A DNA stretch of 64,000 nucleotides from JAAZIN01 sp964441025 (GCA_964441025.1 CAYTXG010000010.1:1-64000), one strand, 5' to 3'; counted from the stretch's first letter, positions 27,697 through 36,323 are shown. Made by a program: numbers and translations. Notes: generated by a model from the letters alone, not told the origin.

Positions 27697-29403
27697 ATGA
27701 AAGATATACCGCTATACGAGGTCAGGAAAATTCGGGATCTGCGGGACATGCTCGGGCAAAGCGCGGAGCTGTATGGTGACCGCACCGCCTTTATGGTCAA
27801 GAAGGAGCGCGGCGGTTCCTACATCGATGTGACCATGCGGCAGTTTTCCGATGATGTCGATGCCTTTGGCACGGCGCTGCTCCATAACACGCCTGCCGGA
27901 AGCCGCGTGGCCATCCTTGCCGAGACGCGTTACGAATGGTATGTATCCTACCTCAGTGTAACAAACGGCACCGGCATTGTGGTGCCGCTGGATAAGGAGC
28001 TGCCGGGCCAGGAGATCGCCGGCATGCTGAACCGGGCTGAAGTGGACGTCCTGATCTATTCCGCATCAAAACAGGGCCTTCTCGATGAAATCGCGGACAG
28101 CATCCCGGGAGTGAAGAAATATATCTGCATGGATCGCCCCGGCAGCGGTAAGGGGGTCCTTTTCTTCGGCGATCTGCTGGAAGAGGGGCGCAGGCTCCTG
28201 GCAGAGGGCGATCGCGTTTTCCTCGATGCGCCCGTTGATCCGGAGGCCATGACCATCCTGCTCTTTACCAGCGGCACCACGGACAAGGCCAAGGCGGTGA
28301 TGCTCTCTCAGAAAAATATCTGCGCCAATCTCGAGGGGATGTGCTCCATGCTCTACATCGGCCCGGGGGACAGGTTTCTCTCGGTGCTGCCGCTGCACCA
28401 CACCTACGAGTGCACCTGCGGCTTCCTCTGCCAGGTTTACCGCGGCTGCACTGTTGCCGTCTGCGAGGGTCTGCTTCAGATCACGCAGAATATAAAGGAG
28501 AGCAAGCCCACCATGATCCTGGTGGTGCCGCTCATGTTGGAGCTGTTCCACCGCGCCATCATGAAGAAGGCGAAAGCCACCCCGAAGATGGCCCGCAAGT
28601 TTGAGTTCGGGCGGAAGCTGACCAGGCTCCTGCGGCGCTTCGGGATTGATCTGCGGCGCAAAATATTTGCCCCGGTGCATGAGAATTTCGGCGGCAACCT
28701 GCGCATGCTCGTCTCCGGGGGCGCCTCTGTAGATCCGCAAATACTGAAAGACATGCAGGATCTGGGCATAGCCTGCCTCCAGGGTTACGGGTTGACGGAA
28801 TGTGCACCTATCCTGGCCCTGAACCGGGATGTGGACTTTAACGATCGCGCCGCCGGTCTGCCGCTGCCGGGTGTCGAGATAAGGATCATCGAAAAGGACG
28901 AAGAGGGCATCGGGGAAATCATCGGCCGCGGACCCAATATCATGCTCGGTTACTACAAGAACCCTGAAGCCACGGCCGAAGCTATCGATGAGGAGGGCTT
29001 CTACCATACAGGAGATCTGGGATACATTGACAAAAACGGGTTCTGTATTGTCACGGGACGGAAGAAAAATGTGATCGTATCGAAGAATGGAAAGAATATT
29101 TTTCCGGAAGAGATTGAATCGCTGCTGTCGCTTTCTCCCTATGTTGCCGAATCCCTGGTTTCCGGCGATAATAACGAGCATGACGATGTCATCATCACTG
29201 CGGAGATCTTTCCCGATATGGAAGCTGTGGTGGAACGGCTGGGACCAGATCCGGACAAGAACGGCATCCAGGCGCTGCTGGAGGAAGAAGTTAAAAAGGT
29301 CAATGAGCAGCTGGTTTCATACAAGCGCATCCGCAGGGTGCTCCACCGCGACAGCGAGTTCGAGAAGACAACATCCAGGAAGATCCGCCGGCAGTACAAA
29401 TAG
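27697..29403 (+). CDS. AMP-binding long-chain fatty acid--CoA ligase
   Basis: 568 residues, ATG with TGGAGGTG upstream. The adenylation motifs are in order: TILLFTSGTTDKAKAVMLS (P-loop-like A3; the usual Gly after TT is Asp-Lys), LQGYGLTECAP (A5), YHTGDLG (A7) and VIVSKNGKNIFPEEIE (A10 with catalytic Lys). It activates a fatty acid to acyl-AMP then acyl-CoA. Length fits FadD-like ligases of Bacillota. It stands alone, with a repeat-bearing spacer on each side. Confidence 0.9.
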   Translation: MKDIPLYEVRKIRDLRDMLGQSAELYGDRTAFMVKKERGGSYIDVTMRQFSDDVDAFGTALLHNTPAGSRVAILAETRYEWYVSYLSVTNGTGIVVPLDKELPGQEIAGMLNRAEVDVLIYSASKQGLLDEIADSIPGVKKYICMDRPGSGKGVLFFGDLLEEGRRLLAEGDRVFLDAPVDPEAMTILLFTSGTTDKAKAVMLSQKNICANLEGMCSMLYIGPGDRFLSVLPLHHTYECTCGFLCQVYRGCTVAVCEGLLQITQNIKESKPTMILVVPLMLELFHRAIMKKAKATPKMARKFEFGRKLTRLLRRFGIDLRRKIFAPVHENFGGNLRMLVSGGASVDPQILKDMQDLGIACLQGYGLTECAPILALNRDVDFNDRAAGLPLPGVEIRIIEKDEEGIGEIIGRGPNIMLGYYKNPEATAEAIDEEGFYHTGDLGYIDKNGFCIVTGRKKNVIVSKNGKNIFPEEIESLLSLSPYVAESLVSGDNNEHDDVIITAEIFPDMEAVVERLGPDPDKNGIQALLEEEVKKVNEQLVSYKRIRRVLHRDSEFEKTTSRKIRRQYK

Positions 29404-29464
29404 CAAATAGCTGTCGCATATATATCTTCATGCTGCGAATGTAATGCATGGTCGCATGTCCGGC

Positions 29465-29514
29465 AACCCGCAGGGGCGGGTTCAACGGGCGGGCCCGATC
29501 CCCGCCCGCGGGTT
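29465..29514. repeat. Nested GC-rich palindrome
   Basis: AACCCGC (29465-29471) pairs with GCGGGTT (29508-29514), and inside it GGGCGGG (29487-29493) pairs with CCCGCCC (29501-29507). With the hairpin at 29526 it makes the 29404-29644 gap a cluster of inverted repeats without a gene. Confidence 0.6.
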
Positions 29515-29525
29515 ACCCGAAACAA

Positions 29526-29550
29526 GGGGGCAACCACAAGTGTTGCCCCC
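29526..29550. repeat. Hairpin repeat with 9-bp stem
   Basis: GGGGGCAAC pairs with GTTGCCCCC around a 7-nt loop. It could terminate transcripts from either side but lacks a T-run; it also looks like a dispersed intergenic repeat. Confidence 0.55.
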
Positions 29551-29644
29551 ATAAATGTTGAATGCAGCGGTGCAGGTCCGGTATTTCCAGGCAGAGCAAG
29601 TTTGCACCGGCATGCCCCGCCCTTACAGAAGGGTCTGCCCTGCC

Positions 29645-30115
29645 CTAGACGCTTTTATGAAACATCCCTTCGCCTGCTACAGCCATTTTAGCAGCAAGGT
29701 CGCCCAGCACGGGCAGCTTGTATTCTTTGTATTGAAAACCGTTAACGACAGCGATTATAGCCAGCACAAGAATGGCCAGAGAGAGAATTGTCCCGATAAA
29801 ACCGACGGCGCCGATGATGCCCAGGGCGGCGCCCGGGGAAGAGTATAACAGAGCGGGGGTGACCACCATAATAACCAGCTGGATCAATAAGCGCAGAATA
29901 AGACCGAGAATATTTAATGCGAAGCTCTGCATGGCATGAAAGCGGACAAACCCGCTCTCTTTTTCAAGGATAAATATTAACAGCGGCACCAGAAAAGCGA
30001 CATAACCGGCATAGGGGATCCAACTGATAACTACGCCTCCAAGGTAGGCAATGAGGACGGCGATATTCGCCTCCATGCCCAGGGAAGATTGATGGGGCTC
30101 AACGGTAACGGTCAA
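29645..30115 (-). CDS. DUF4870 domain-containing membrane protein
   Basis: 156 residues. The TTG start at 30115 is chosen because GGAGGG lies 6 nt upstream; the open frame runs further 5' but without support. Conserved features of the family are seen in VLIAYLGGVVISWIPYAG, FVRFHAMQSFALNI and VNGFQYKEYKLPVLGDLA, with about four membrane segments. Function unknown. It is expressed away from nothing obvious: the 210-bp gap to the alanine dehydrogenase end shows no further gene. Confidence 0.8.
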   Translation of the reverse strand: MTVTVEPHQSSLGMEANIAVLIAYLGGVVISWIPYAGYVAFLVPLLIFILEKESGFVRFHAMQSFALNILGLILRLLIQLVIMVVTPALLYSSPGAALGIIGAVGFIGTILSLAILVLAIIAVVNGFQYKEYKLPVLGDLAAKMAVAGEGMFHKSV

Positions 30116-30326
30116 GCTAATCCCTCCAGGTAGTGAATTTGTTAATTGTATTATTCTCTGATCAGGTGCAGGTTCCTGCCGAAAAGCGATTATATCCGGT
30201 GAAGAGCCTGTCACCCTTTCCTGCCGTTGCGCAGGGGAAGGCGGTTCGATGCAAAAACCCTGCAGAAAAAAGATTGGCTTAATCCGTTGACTGCTTCTCT
30301 TTATGAGCCGATGCGCCGGCTGCCTG

Positions 30327-31430
30327 CTATCCCAGGCTTTCATATTCCAGGGAGAGCGCCTCCGCCACCGCCCTGTTGACAACCCGGCCGCCAATGATAT
30401 TCACGGCCCCACGGAGCGGCGCTTTTTCCGCGACAACCCGTTCCAGGCCTTTCCGGGCCAGCTCGAGGGCAAAGGGCAGGGTGGCATTGTTCAGTGCATA
30501 GGTGGAGGTCCGGGGTACAGCGCCCGGGATATTGGGGACGGCATAGTGGAGCACCCCGCAGCGTTCAAAGGTGGGCCGGCTGTGGCTGCTCGTATGGTCC
30601 GCCGTTTCAATGCAGCCCCCCTGGTCAATGGCCACATCCACGATTACCGTTCCCGGACGCATCGTCTCCACCATCCCCCTGGTGCAGAGCACAGGTGTCC
30701 GTCCGCCCGGGATGAGGACGGCGCCTATGAGCAGGTCGGCCCCGGCCACAGCCTGGGAAATATTCTGCGGATTGGAGTAAAGGGTCAGCAGCCTGCCTCC
30801 GTTTGCCCCGTCCAGGTAGCGCAGCCTTTCAACGCTGTTATCGATCACAGTCACCTTGGCCCCCATGCCCATGGCCACCCTGGCGGCATTCGTGCCCACG
30901 ATACCGCCGCCCAGGATCACCACATCGGCCGGGGTCACCCCGGGCACCCCGCCCAGGAGTATACCGATCCCGCCGTTTGATTTCTCCAGGAAATGAGCGC
31001 CAATCTGCGTGGCCATGCGCCCCGCTATCTCACTCATAGGCGCCAGCATGGGGATGGTCCCATCAACAACAACAGTTTCATAGGCCAGCGCCGCCACTTT
31101 TTTCTCCATGAGCACGCGGGCCACCTCCGGCTCGTTTGCCAGGTGCAGGTAGGCAAAGAGGATCTGCCCTTCCCGCAGCAGTCCGTACTCCTCCGGCTGG
31201 GGCTCTTTAACCTTGTAGATCATCTCTGCCCGCTCGTACAGCTCTTCAGGCCCGGAGACGATCTCGGCGCCCAAACGGCGGAATTCACCGTCATCAATGC
31301 CGCTGCCCCTTCCCGCCCCCTCTTCGATGAGCACCCGGTGCCCCCTGTTCACAAATGCCGTTACCGCACCGGGCGTAATGGCCACGCGATTCTCGTCAAT
31401 CTTGATCTCCCTCGGTACACCTGTAATCAC
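30327..31430 (-). CDS. ald: Alanine dehydrogenase
   Basis: About 367 residues. The GTG at 31430 begins VITGVPREIK, which matches the usual MIIGVPKEIK family start; a GTG at 31442 is the alternative. Family motifs include NRVAITPGAV, KVKEPQPEEY with the catalytic Lys, YLHLA with the catalytic His, VVILGGGIVGTNAARVA for NAD binding and the C-terminal GVLHYAVPNIPGAVPRTST. It interconverts L-alanine and pyruvate with NAD and ammonia. It appears to be a single gene, with a hairpin upstream separating it from the next minus-strand gene. Confidence 0.95.
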   Translation of the reverse strand: MITGVPREIKIDENRVAITPGAVTAFVNRGHRVLIEEGAGRGSGIDDGEFRRLGAEIVSGPEELYERAEMIYKVKEPQPEEYGLLREGQILFAYLHLANEPEVARVLMEKKVAALAYETVVVDGTIPMLAPMSEIAGRMATQIGAHFLEKSNGGIGILLGGVPGVTPADVVILGGGIVGTNAARVAMGMGAKVTVIDNSVERLRYLDGANGGRLLTLYSNPQNISQAVAGADLLIGAVLIPGGRTPVLCTRGMVETMRPGTVIVDVAIDQGGCIETADHTSSHSRPTFERCGVLHYAVPNIPGAVPRTSTYALNNATLPFALELARKGLERVVAEKAPLRGAVNIIGGRVVNRAVAEALSLEYESLG

Positions 31431-31549
31431 TTTTCCGATCACCTTTCCAGCAGATTTCTAATATTTTATCATAAGAGTCGCTGTTCCAGGACGTTATTTT
31501 TATCCATATGAGGCGGGGCCCCGCCGTTTGACAGTTTTTTGACTATTTT

Positions 31550-31578
31550 AAAGGGCCGCCCGCCGGGGGCAGCCCTTT
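31550..31578. terminator. Hairpin terminator between the lipoprotein gene and ald
   Basis: AAAGGGC pairs with GCCCTTT, with further inner pairing (GCCC/GGGC). TTTTT follows on the plus strand, and on the minus strand the stem is followed by TTTAAAAT. It lies at the end of the minus-strand lipoprotein gene. A second perfect palindrome, GGCGGGGCCCCGCC, is at 31512-31525. Confidence 0.55.
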
Positions 31579-31614
31579 TTGAAAACAGCAGGATAGTTAT
31601 TGACGAAGGACGGG

Positions 31615-32013
31615 CTAGCCCGCCGGATCAAACCACAAGCCCGCCACCCGCCGGTCCTCATCAAAGACAACACGAATGATGAGGGAGTCTTTCTCGAACT
31701 CCGAGGTTACAAAGACGACATCGTAACCGTCGACGACCTCCTCTCTGATGGAGGTTTCGCCCACGTACGAGCCGACCTGGGCCTGCAGATCACGCCACAC
31801 CTTTTCCAGCTTCCCGGCCTTCATGGCCCGTCCCATCTTGGTGTTGAAATAGCCGGTGCATCCCTCGTAATCACCTCCGGCCAGGCTGCTGATAAATGAC
31901 CGGGCCAGTTCGGCGGGCTCCCCTTCCAGCGGGGGCAGCTCCGCGGTGCTGCAGGAGACGGCGGCAAGGCAGAGCCCAAGGGCAAGGAGCAGCACAGTGA
32001 CATATTTGCCCAT
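31615..32013 (-). CDS. DUF3887-like small lipoprotein
   Basis: 132 residues with a lipoprotein signal (LLALGLCLAAVSC). The mature part (ELARSFISSLAGGDYEGCTGYFNTKMGRAM...LEKVWRDLQAQVGSYVGE) resembles the DUF3887/NTF2-like domain often found at the cell surface of Bacillota. Role unknown. It is the last gene of a probable minus-strand run with the two membrane proteins and the M20 peptidase. Confidence 0.75.
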   Translation of the reverse strand: MGKYVTVLLLALGLCLAAVSCSTAELPPLEGEPAELARSFISSLAGGDYEGCTGYFNTKMGRAMKAGKLEKVWRDLQAQVGSYVGETSIREEVVDGYDVVFVTSEFEKDSLIIRVVFDEDRRVAGLWFDPAG

Positions 32014-32041
32014 TCATTTCCCCCCTTTCTTTTTCCAAAGT

Positions 32042-32698
32042 TTACAGATAGCCTTTTTTGTACATCACCCTGGCCGCGCCGAGGGCGATAAGCGCGCCCA
32101 CCGGCACCAGGATGCTGACGGAGCCGGTTAGCGAGGGCACCAGGATAAAGAGAACGAGCATGAACAGAATCGGCGCCACCGCGATCTTCCAGTTTTTCGA
32201 GATAAAGACCACGCCCAGCGCGCCGAAGAGAGCGGGGAGAATATTGGCAAAGGCCGGGGCCAGCTGCTCCGACTCCAGGATGGGCTGCAACTGGGCCAGC
32301 AGAAGCACTCCCAGGAAAATGATGGCAGTGGTGACGAAGGAGGATACGGCGATGGCTATGGTGGAGATGAGTTCCCCCTCCTCGCTGCCGGCCTTGACGC
32401 CGGCGATCTCCATGGCGTTAAGGGCGCAGGGGACTTTGAGGTTGCTCAAGTTTCCGGTAACAAAGCCCAGGTAGGAGCCCCCTGAACCGAGCATGGGCGA
32501 AAATGTAAAAGCCTCGATGATACCGACGGTCCAGTAGATCGGCACCACACCGGCCAGCCCTTGAAGCAGCAGGAGACCCTTGGGCCAGGCGCCGTAGTAA
32601 ATGCTTGCCGCTGCCGGGAAAAGCATAAACATGACCAGGGCCAGCGAGCACCAGATCCGGCCCCAGGTATGGATATCCTCGCTGTAAGATCTTTTCAT
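32042..32698 (-). CDS. Integral membrane protein of a DUF5058/M20 cluster
   Basis: 218 residues with about six hydrophobic segments. No family motif is recognised; the segment GSGGSYLGFVTGNLSNLKVPCALNAMEIAGV is a conserved-looking re-entrant or loop element. It lies 10 bp after the DUF5058-like gene and probably forms a two-subunit membrane complex with it. Possible transporter for the product or substrate of the neighbouring peptidase (inference). Confidence 0.65.
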   Translation of the reverse strand: MKRSYSEDIHTWGRIWCSLALVMFMLFPAAASIYYGAWPKGLLLLQGLAGVVPIYWTVGIIEAFTFSPMLGSGGSYLGFVTGNLSNLKVPCALNAMEIAGVKAGSEEGELISTIAIAVSSFVTTAIIFLGVLLLAQLQPILESEQLAPAFANILPALFGALGVVFISKNWKIAVAPILFMLVLFILVPSLTGSVSILVPVGALIALGAARVMYKKGYL

Positions 32699-32708
32699 TT
32701 TTCTCCTC

Positions 32709-33434
32709 CTATCCCAGCAGGTTTGTGATCGGAATGGAGAGGGCCATGGCGCCCAGCATGCTTATGGGCAGTGCATAATCCTCCATCCACTTGACTTTGA
32801 GAACCTTGACGAAAAAGCCGCAGATAAGCATGAGCAGGGCGGAGATAATCATCACAAAAACGGGGATCCAGCCCTTGATGCCCGCGGTGATGTCGGCGAA
32901 GATCATCCCCAGGAAGGCCGAGATCATCCCCAGGAAAAGGGCATCTATGAAAATCTGCCCCCACCGGGCATCCCTTTTTTTCAGGCTCTCGATGCCTCCC
33001 TGGATCTTCTTCAAGAAAATGGTGATCACTATGAGCCCCGACATGATCCCCAGGGTCATGACCCAGGCGATGGTTGAGTAGGCCCGGGGGTCGGCCACCC
33101 CTTCGGATATGGGCGTTCCCAGGACCCCGGCGGCGATGCTGGCCGCAGGCAGTTCATAGGTCACCGCGCCCAGGACGCTCAGCCTGAGCCAGGGCAGCGG
33201 CAGCCCCAGGAACTTGGAAAGGGCGAACACCCCCATGAGAATGGCTATGGCCGGCGCCACGGTGAAGACGGCGCTGGCCCCGACCACCCTTTTCAACACT
33301 GCCGGGGCAAAACCCAGCGCCCTGGCCTGGCGCCAGGCCTTGTACAGAAAGAAAACTGATTGGGCCATGACAAAAAGAACGATAACTCCGGCGACAATAA
33401 ATAGAAACATGCTGTTAAGATCGAAGCCTTTCAA
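32709..33434 (-). CDS. DUF5058-like membrane protein
   Basis: About 241 residues. The TTG at 33434 is chosen because AAAGGTGG lies 8 nt upstream; the longer frame starts inside a repeat (MSQSHRPPDS) and that part is almost certainly not native. The sequence FIVAGVIVLFVMAQSVFFLYKAWRQ and LPLPWLRLSVLGAVTYELPAAS fits the DUF5058 family as I remember it. About six or seven membrane segments. It is adjacent to the M20 peptidase gene and the second membrane protein. Confidence 0.7.
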   Translation of the reverse strand: MKGFDLNSMFLFIVAGVIVLFVMAQSVFFLYKAWRQARALGFAPAVLKRVVGASAVFTVAPAIAILMGVFALSKFLGLPLPWLRLSVLGAVTYELPAASIAAGVLGTPISEGVADPRAYSTIAWVMTLGIMSGLIVITIFLKKIQGGIESLKKRDARWGQIFIDALFLGMISAFLGMIFADITAGIKGWIPVFVMIISALLMLICGFFVKVLKVKWMEDYALPISMLGAMALSIPITNLLG

Positions 33435-33476
33435 AGAAAACACCACCTTTCCCATATTTGTTTTATTTCCAAACCA

Positions 33477-33513
33477 TGAGTCAGGGGGACGGTGACTTTG
33501 ACTCATTGACTCA
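33477..33513. repeat. 29-bp REP-like repeat, copy 8, with an extra arm
   Basis: TGAGTCA ... GGGGGACGGTGACTT ... TGACTCA (33477-33505), followed by a duplicated TTGACTCA to 33513. The extra arm gives the stop codon of the M20 peptidase gene, which is read from the minus strand. Confidence 0.9.
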
Positions 33514-34974
33514 CGGGGTGAGGGGCCGGCTTTTCAACAGCTCCACGTAAAAGCGCACGCCCCGTTCAACATTCTCCAGCGAGAGCCGCTCATTGGTGCC
33601 GTGCATCCGCTCCAGGTCATCCTGGGAGATGAGCATGGGGGTAAACCTGTAAATCTGATCGCAGAGCGGTTCGTAGCGGATCGCGTCAGTTCCGCCCATT
33701 ACAATGTAGGGAACCGTTACCGCCTCGGGGAAGATGGCATAGACAGCCCGTTCGATAGTCTTGAACCCGCTGCCGTCAACGGGCGAAATTTTCGAAGGCT
33801 CCGTGGTGACCATGGGCTCTATCTTGATCTTTTCGCCCACCGCTTTCCGGACATGATCCAGCAGCTCCGGCACGCTTTCACCCGGCGCGATGCGGTAGTT
33901 GATCACTGCGCTTGCTTTGCGCGGCAGCACATTGGGCTCGCTGCCTCCTTCCAGGATTGTTACCGCTGCGGTGGTGCGCAGCAGCGCGTTGCCCGCCCGT
34001 GAGGATTTGAAAATCAGCTTGAATATGGGCCCGAAGAGCCACAGATTGGCCAGTATGATCCGCAGTCCGAATGTCATTTCCGGGCCGATATAGGCCAACA
34101 TCTCTTTCAAGTAGGGGCTGATCCTTGTTGGGCGCTGCCGTTTCTCCAGCGCAACCACGGCCTGCCCGATCATCCCCGCCGCTGTATGCATGGGCGGCAT
34201 GGAGGAGTGGCCCGCCTCGCCGTCAGCGGTGATCTTGATGTCGGCATAGCCCTTCTCGGCAATGCCCACCAGGGCAATGGGGCGCTCCACGCCGGGCATG
34301 GCCCCCACGGTGACGGCGCCGCCTTCATCGAGCACATACTCAAGGGTGATGCCGCGGGACTGCAGCAGCTCCGAAATCCTGAGTGCTCCGTCCTCGCCGC
34401 GCACCTCTTCGTCGTGGCCGAAAGCCAGAAAGAAATCGCGGGCCGGGGTGAATCCTTTCTCCAGAAGATGCTCCACCGCCTCCAGGATCAGGATGACCTG
34501 GTTTTTGATATCCATCGTCCCCCGGCCCCAGACAAAGCCTTCGGCGACAGCGCCGCTGAAGGGCGGGTGGCTCCAGTCCTGCTCCGTGCCCTTTTCCACG
34601 GGGACCACATCAATATGGGCCATGAGAAGCACAGGTTTCAGCCCTTCCTCGCTTCCTTTCCAGCGGTAGAGCAGGCTGTACTCATTGACGATTTCCCGCT
34701 CCAGGGCGGCATGGGCGGCGGGAAAGGCCTGCTCCAGGTATTTGATGAACTGCTCAAAAGGCGCCCGCTCCGCTTTTTTCGGGTCGGAAGCGGTAATGGT
34801 TGGGATCCGGACCGCCCCGGAGAGGCGCTCCGCAGCGCGGTCCACATCGATCTCGATGCCCTTTTCCCGCTCCGCCGCATAACGCCGGGAACGGAAAGCA
34901 ACAGCTCGCGTCAGGATCACGGCAGCCAGGATCAGGACCGCTGCCGGCAGCGCATAGTAAAGAAAATCAGGCAT
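33511..34974 (-). CDS. M20 family metallopeptidase, membrane-anchored
   Basis: 487 residues from the ATG at 34974 (GGAGGTGG upstream). An N-terminal membrane helix (YYALPAAVLILAAVILTRAVAF) anchors it. M20 motifs follow in order: LLMAHIDVVPV, WGRGTMDIKN, FGHDEEVRGEDGA and YVLDEGG, giving the two-zinc site; the dimerisation domain has EAGHSSMPP. It resembles PM20D1/carboxypeptidase-S type hydrolases, which split or form amide bonds of N-acyl amino acids or dipeptides. The stop codon is supplied by a REP-like repeat. Confidence 0.88.
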   Translation of the reverse strand: MPDFLYYALPAAVLILAAVILTRAVAFRSRRYAAEREKGIEIDVDRAAERLSGAVRIPTITASDPKKAERAPFEQFIKYLEQAFPAAHAALEREIVNEYSLLYRWKGSEEGLKPVLLMAHIDVVPVEKGTEQDWSHPPFSGAVAEGFVWGRGTMDIKNQVILILEAVEHLLEKGFTPARDFFLAFGHDEEVRGEDGALRISELLQSRGITLEYVLDEGGAVTVGAMPGVERPIALVGIAEKGYADIKITADGEAGHSSMPPMHTAAGMIGQAVVALEKRQRPTRISPYLKEMLAYIGPEMTFGLRIILANLWLFGPIFKLIFKSSRAGNALLRTTAAVTILEGGSEPNVLPRKASAVINYRIAPGESVPELLDHVRKAVGEKIKIEPMVTTEPSKISPVDGSGFKTIERAVYAIFPEAVTVPYIVMGGTDAIRYEPLCDQIYRFTPMLISQDDLERMHGTNERLSLENVERGVRFYVELLKSRPLTP

Positions 34975-35075
34975 GTTCCACCTCCGTTGAAATATTTGCA
35001 ACACATCTCTTCACATTATACCTTAAACAGTTGCCCGGCGATGCCGGTAATTGTTAAAATTGCCTGAAATAGCCT

Positions 35076-35104
35076 TTGCATTTTGGAAGACCCTGTGTTA
35101 TCAT
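35076..35104 (+). promoter_or_regulatory. Extended -10 promoter of the aromatic amino acid operon
   Basis: TTGCAT, a 17-bp spacer, and TATCAT preceded by TGT (extended -10). A start near 35111 would give a leader of about 200 nt containing the leader peptide and attenuator. Confidence 0.55.
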
Positions 35105-35133
35105 GCATGTAATTTGAAGAAGGGAACTGCAGC

Positions 35134-35226
35134 ATGTTACATATGAGCTTTGCAGCCGCCTATTTTTATTTTAGCTTTACCTATTTTTATGGTAAAGCCA
35201 ATAGCGGTTTGGCTGGCAGCTCATGA
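35134..35226 (+). CDS. Phe/Tyr-rich leader peptide of the aro operon
   Basis: 30 codons from the ATG at 35134 (GAAGGG about 9 nt upstream) or the in-frame ATG at 35143, ending at TGA 35224-35226. The peptide begins MLHMSFAAA and continues YFYFSFTYFY, eight aromatic residues in ten, then GKANSGLAGSS. Five Phe and four Tyr codons in total. It precedes the gene for DAHP synthase, the entry step of aromatic amino acid synthesis. Its role is to make the translating ribosome pause when charged tRNA-Phe or tRNA-Tyr is scarce; the peptide itself probably has no function. Confidence 0.85.
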   Translation: MLHMSFAAAYFYFSFTYFYGKANSGLAGSS

Positions 35227-35300
35227 GAACCCGGTAACGTCCCTGATAAAACCATGAAGCCCTCAGCCGAACCGGCCGGGGGCTTCTCCATTTCTGGAGG
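35143..35300 (+). promoter_or_regulatory. Ribosome-mediated transcription attenuator
   Basis: Segment 1 (ATGAGCTTTGCAGCC, 35143-35157) can pair with the GGCTGGCAGCTCAT region at 35211-35224. Segment 2 (CGGTTTGGCTG, 35205-35215) can pair over 11 bp with segment 3 (CAGCCGAACCG, 35263-35273), with one G-U pair. Segment 3 is also part of the 35256-35286 hairpin, so antiterminator and terminator exclude each other. A ribosome paused on the aromatic codons leaves segment 2 free; one that reaches the stop at 35224 covers it. Confidence 0.8.
35256..35286 (+). terminator. Attenuator terminator hairpin
   Basis: GAAGCCC pairs with GGGCTTC, extended by T-G and C-G pairs, then GCCG/CGGC around the loop AAC. 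It is followed by TCCATTTCT and, 10 nt later, by the ribosome site GGAGG. The U-tract is modest, so the hairpin might also act on translation. Confidence 0.7.
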
Positions 35301-35309
35301 TAAATGACA

Positions 35310-36323
35310 ATGATCGTGATTCTAAAAGCAAATCCCAATGAGAGTCAGCTGGAAAACCTCATCGCCTGGCTCAAGGAAAAAAACATTCAGGTGCATACCT
35401 CGATCGGCGAATCCCACATGATCCTGGGACTTGTCGGCGACACCTCCCATCTCGACATAGACCTCATCGAGGCGCTGGACATAGTCGAAGATGTGAAGCG
35501 CGTTCAGGAGCCCTACAAAAACGCCAACAGGAAATTTCACCCCGAAGCCACCGTGATCAGGGTGGGCGATATAGAGGTGGGAGGGGGCACGCTCACGATC
35601 ATGGCCGGCCCCTGCTCCGTGGAAAGCGAGGAGCAGATCATCACCGTGGCCAGGGCGGTCAAGGCCGCCGGCGCCACGATGCTGCGCGGCGGCGCCTTCA
35701 AGCCCAGGACATCCCCCTACTCTTTCCAGGGGCTCGGCTCCCTGGGCATCGAATTCTTGATCGAGGCAAAGCGGGAAACAGGCCTGCCCGTTGTCACGGA
35801 GATCATGGATGCCTCGCAGCTTGACTTCTTCGACGAAGTGGATATCATCCAGGTGGGCGCGCGGAATATGCAGAACTTCAACCTGCTCAAGGTGCTGGGC
35901 AGCCAGGAGAAGCCTGTCATGATCAAGAGGGGCATGTCCTGCACCTATGAAGAGCTGCTCATGAGCGCTGAATATGTGATGAGCCAGGGCAATGAAAATG
36001 TGATCCTCTGCGAGCGCGGCATCCGCACCTTTGAAACATACACCCGCAACACACTCGATATTGCGGCCATTCCGGTGCTGCGGCGCCTGACCCATCTTCC
36101 GGTAATTGTCGATCCCAGCCACGCCACCGGCAAAGCCTTTCTCATCCCGCCCCTGGCTGCCGCCGCCGTGGCCGGCGGTGCCGACGGGCTCCTCATCGAG
36201 GTGCACAACGCCCCGGAGCAGGCGCTCTGCGACGGCCCCCAATCCCTCAGGCCCGGGGATTTCGCCCAGCTGGCCGGCAAGCTGGCGGGGCTGCATGAGT
36301 TTATGAACGGCGGTGTCAGGTGA
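35310..36323 (+). CDS. aroF: 3-deoxy-7-phosphoheptulonate synthase (type I-beta, ACT-like N-terminus)
   Basis: 337 residues; the ATG at 35310 is better spaced from GGAGG than the one at 35304. An N-terminal ferredoxin-like regulatory domain (residues 1-70) precedes the TIM-barrel. Catalytic motifs include GPCSVESEEQI, RGGAFKPRTSPYSFQGLG, KRGMSCTYEE, CERGIRTFE and IVDPSHATGK. It condenses phosphoenolpyruvate and erythrose 4-phosphate to DAHP. It is the first gene of the eight-gene aromatic operon and is placed under the Phe/Tyr attenuator. The N-terminal domain of this subclass usually binds Phe or Tyr for feedback control. Confidence 0.96.
   Translation: MIVILKANPNESQLENLIAWLKEKNIQVHTSIGESHMILGLVGDTSHLDIDLIEALDIVEDVKRVQEPYKNANRKFHPEATVIRVGDIEVGGGTLTIMAGPCSVESEEQIITVARAVKAAGATMLRGGAFKPRTSPYSFQGLGSLGIEFLIEAKRETGLPVVTEIMDASQLDFFDEVDIIQVGARNMQNFNLLKVLGSQEKPVMIKRGMSCTYEELLMSAEYVMSQGNENVILCERGIRTFETYTRNTLDIAAIPVLRRLTHLPVIVDPSHATGKAFLIPPLAAAAVAGGADGLLIEVHNAPEQALCDGPQSLRPGDFAQLAGKLAGLHEFMNGGVR

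Noticed and set aside
28066..29181. 371-residue minus-strand frame across the acyl-CoA ligase
   Set aside because: Shadow frame; the plus-strand gene has all adenylation motifs.
35100..35310. T-box or TRAP control of the aro operon
   Set aside because: No T-box core sequence and no series of (G/U)AG triplets; the leader ORF and exclusive hairpins explain the region better.
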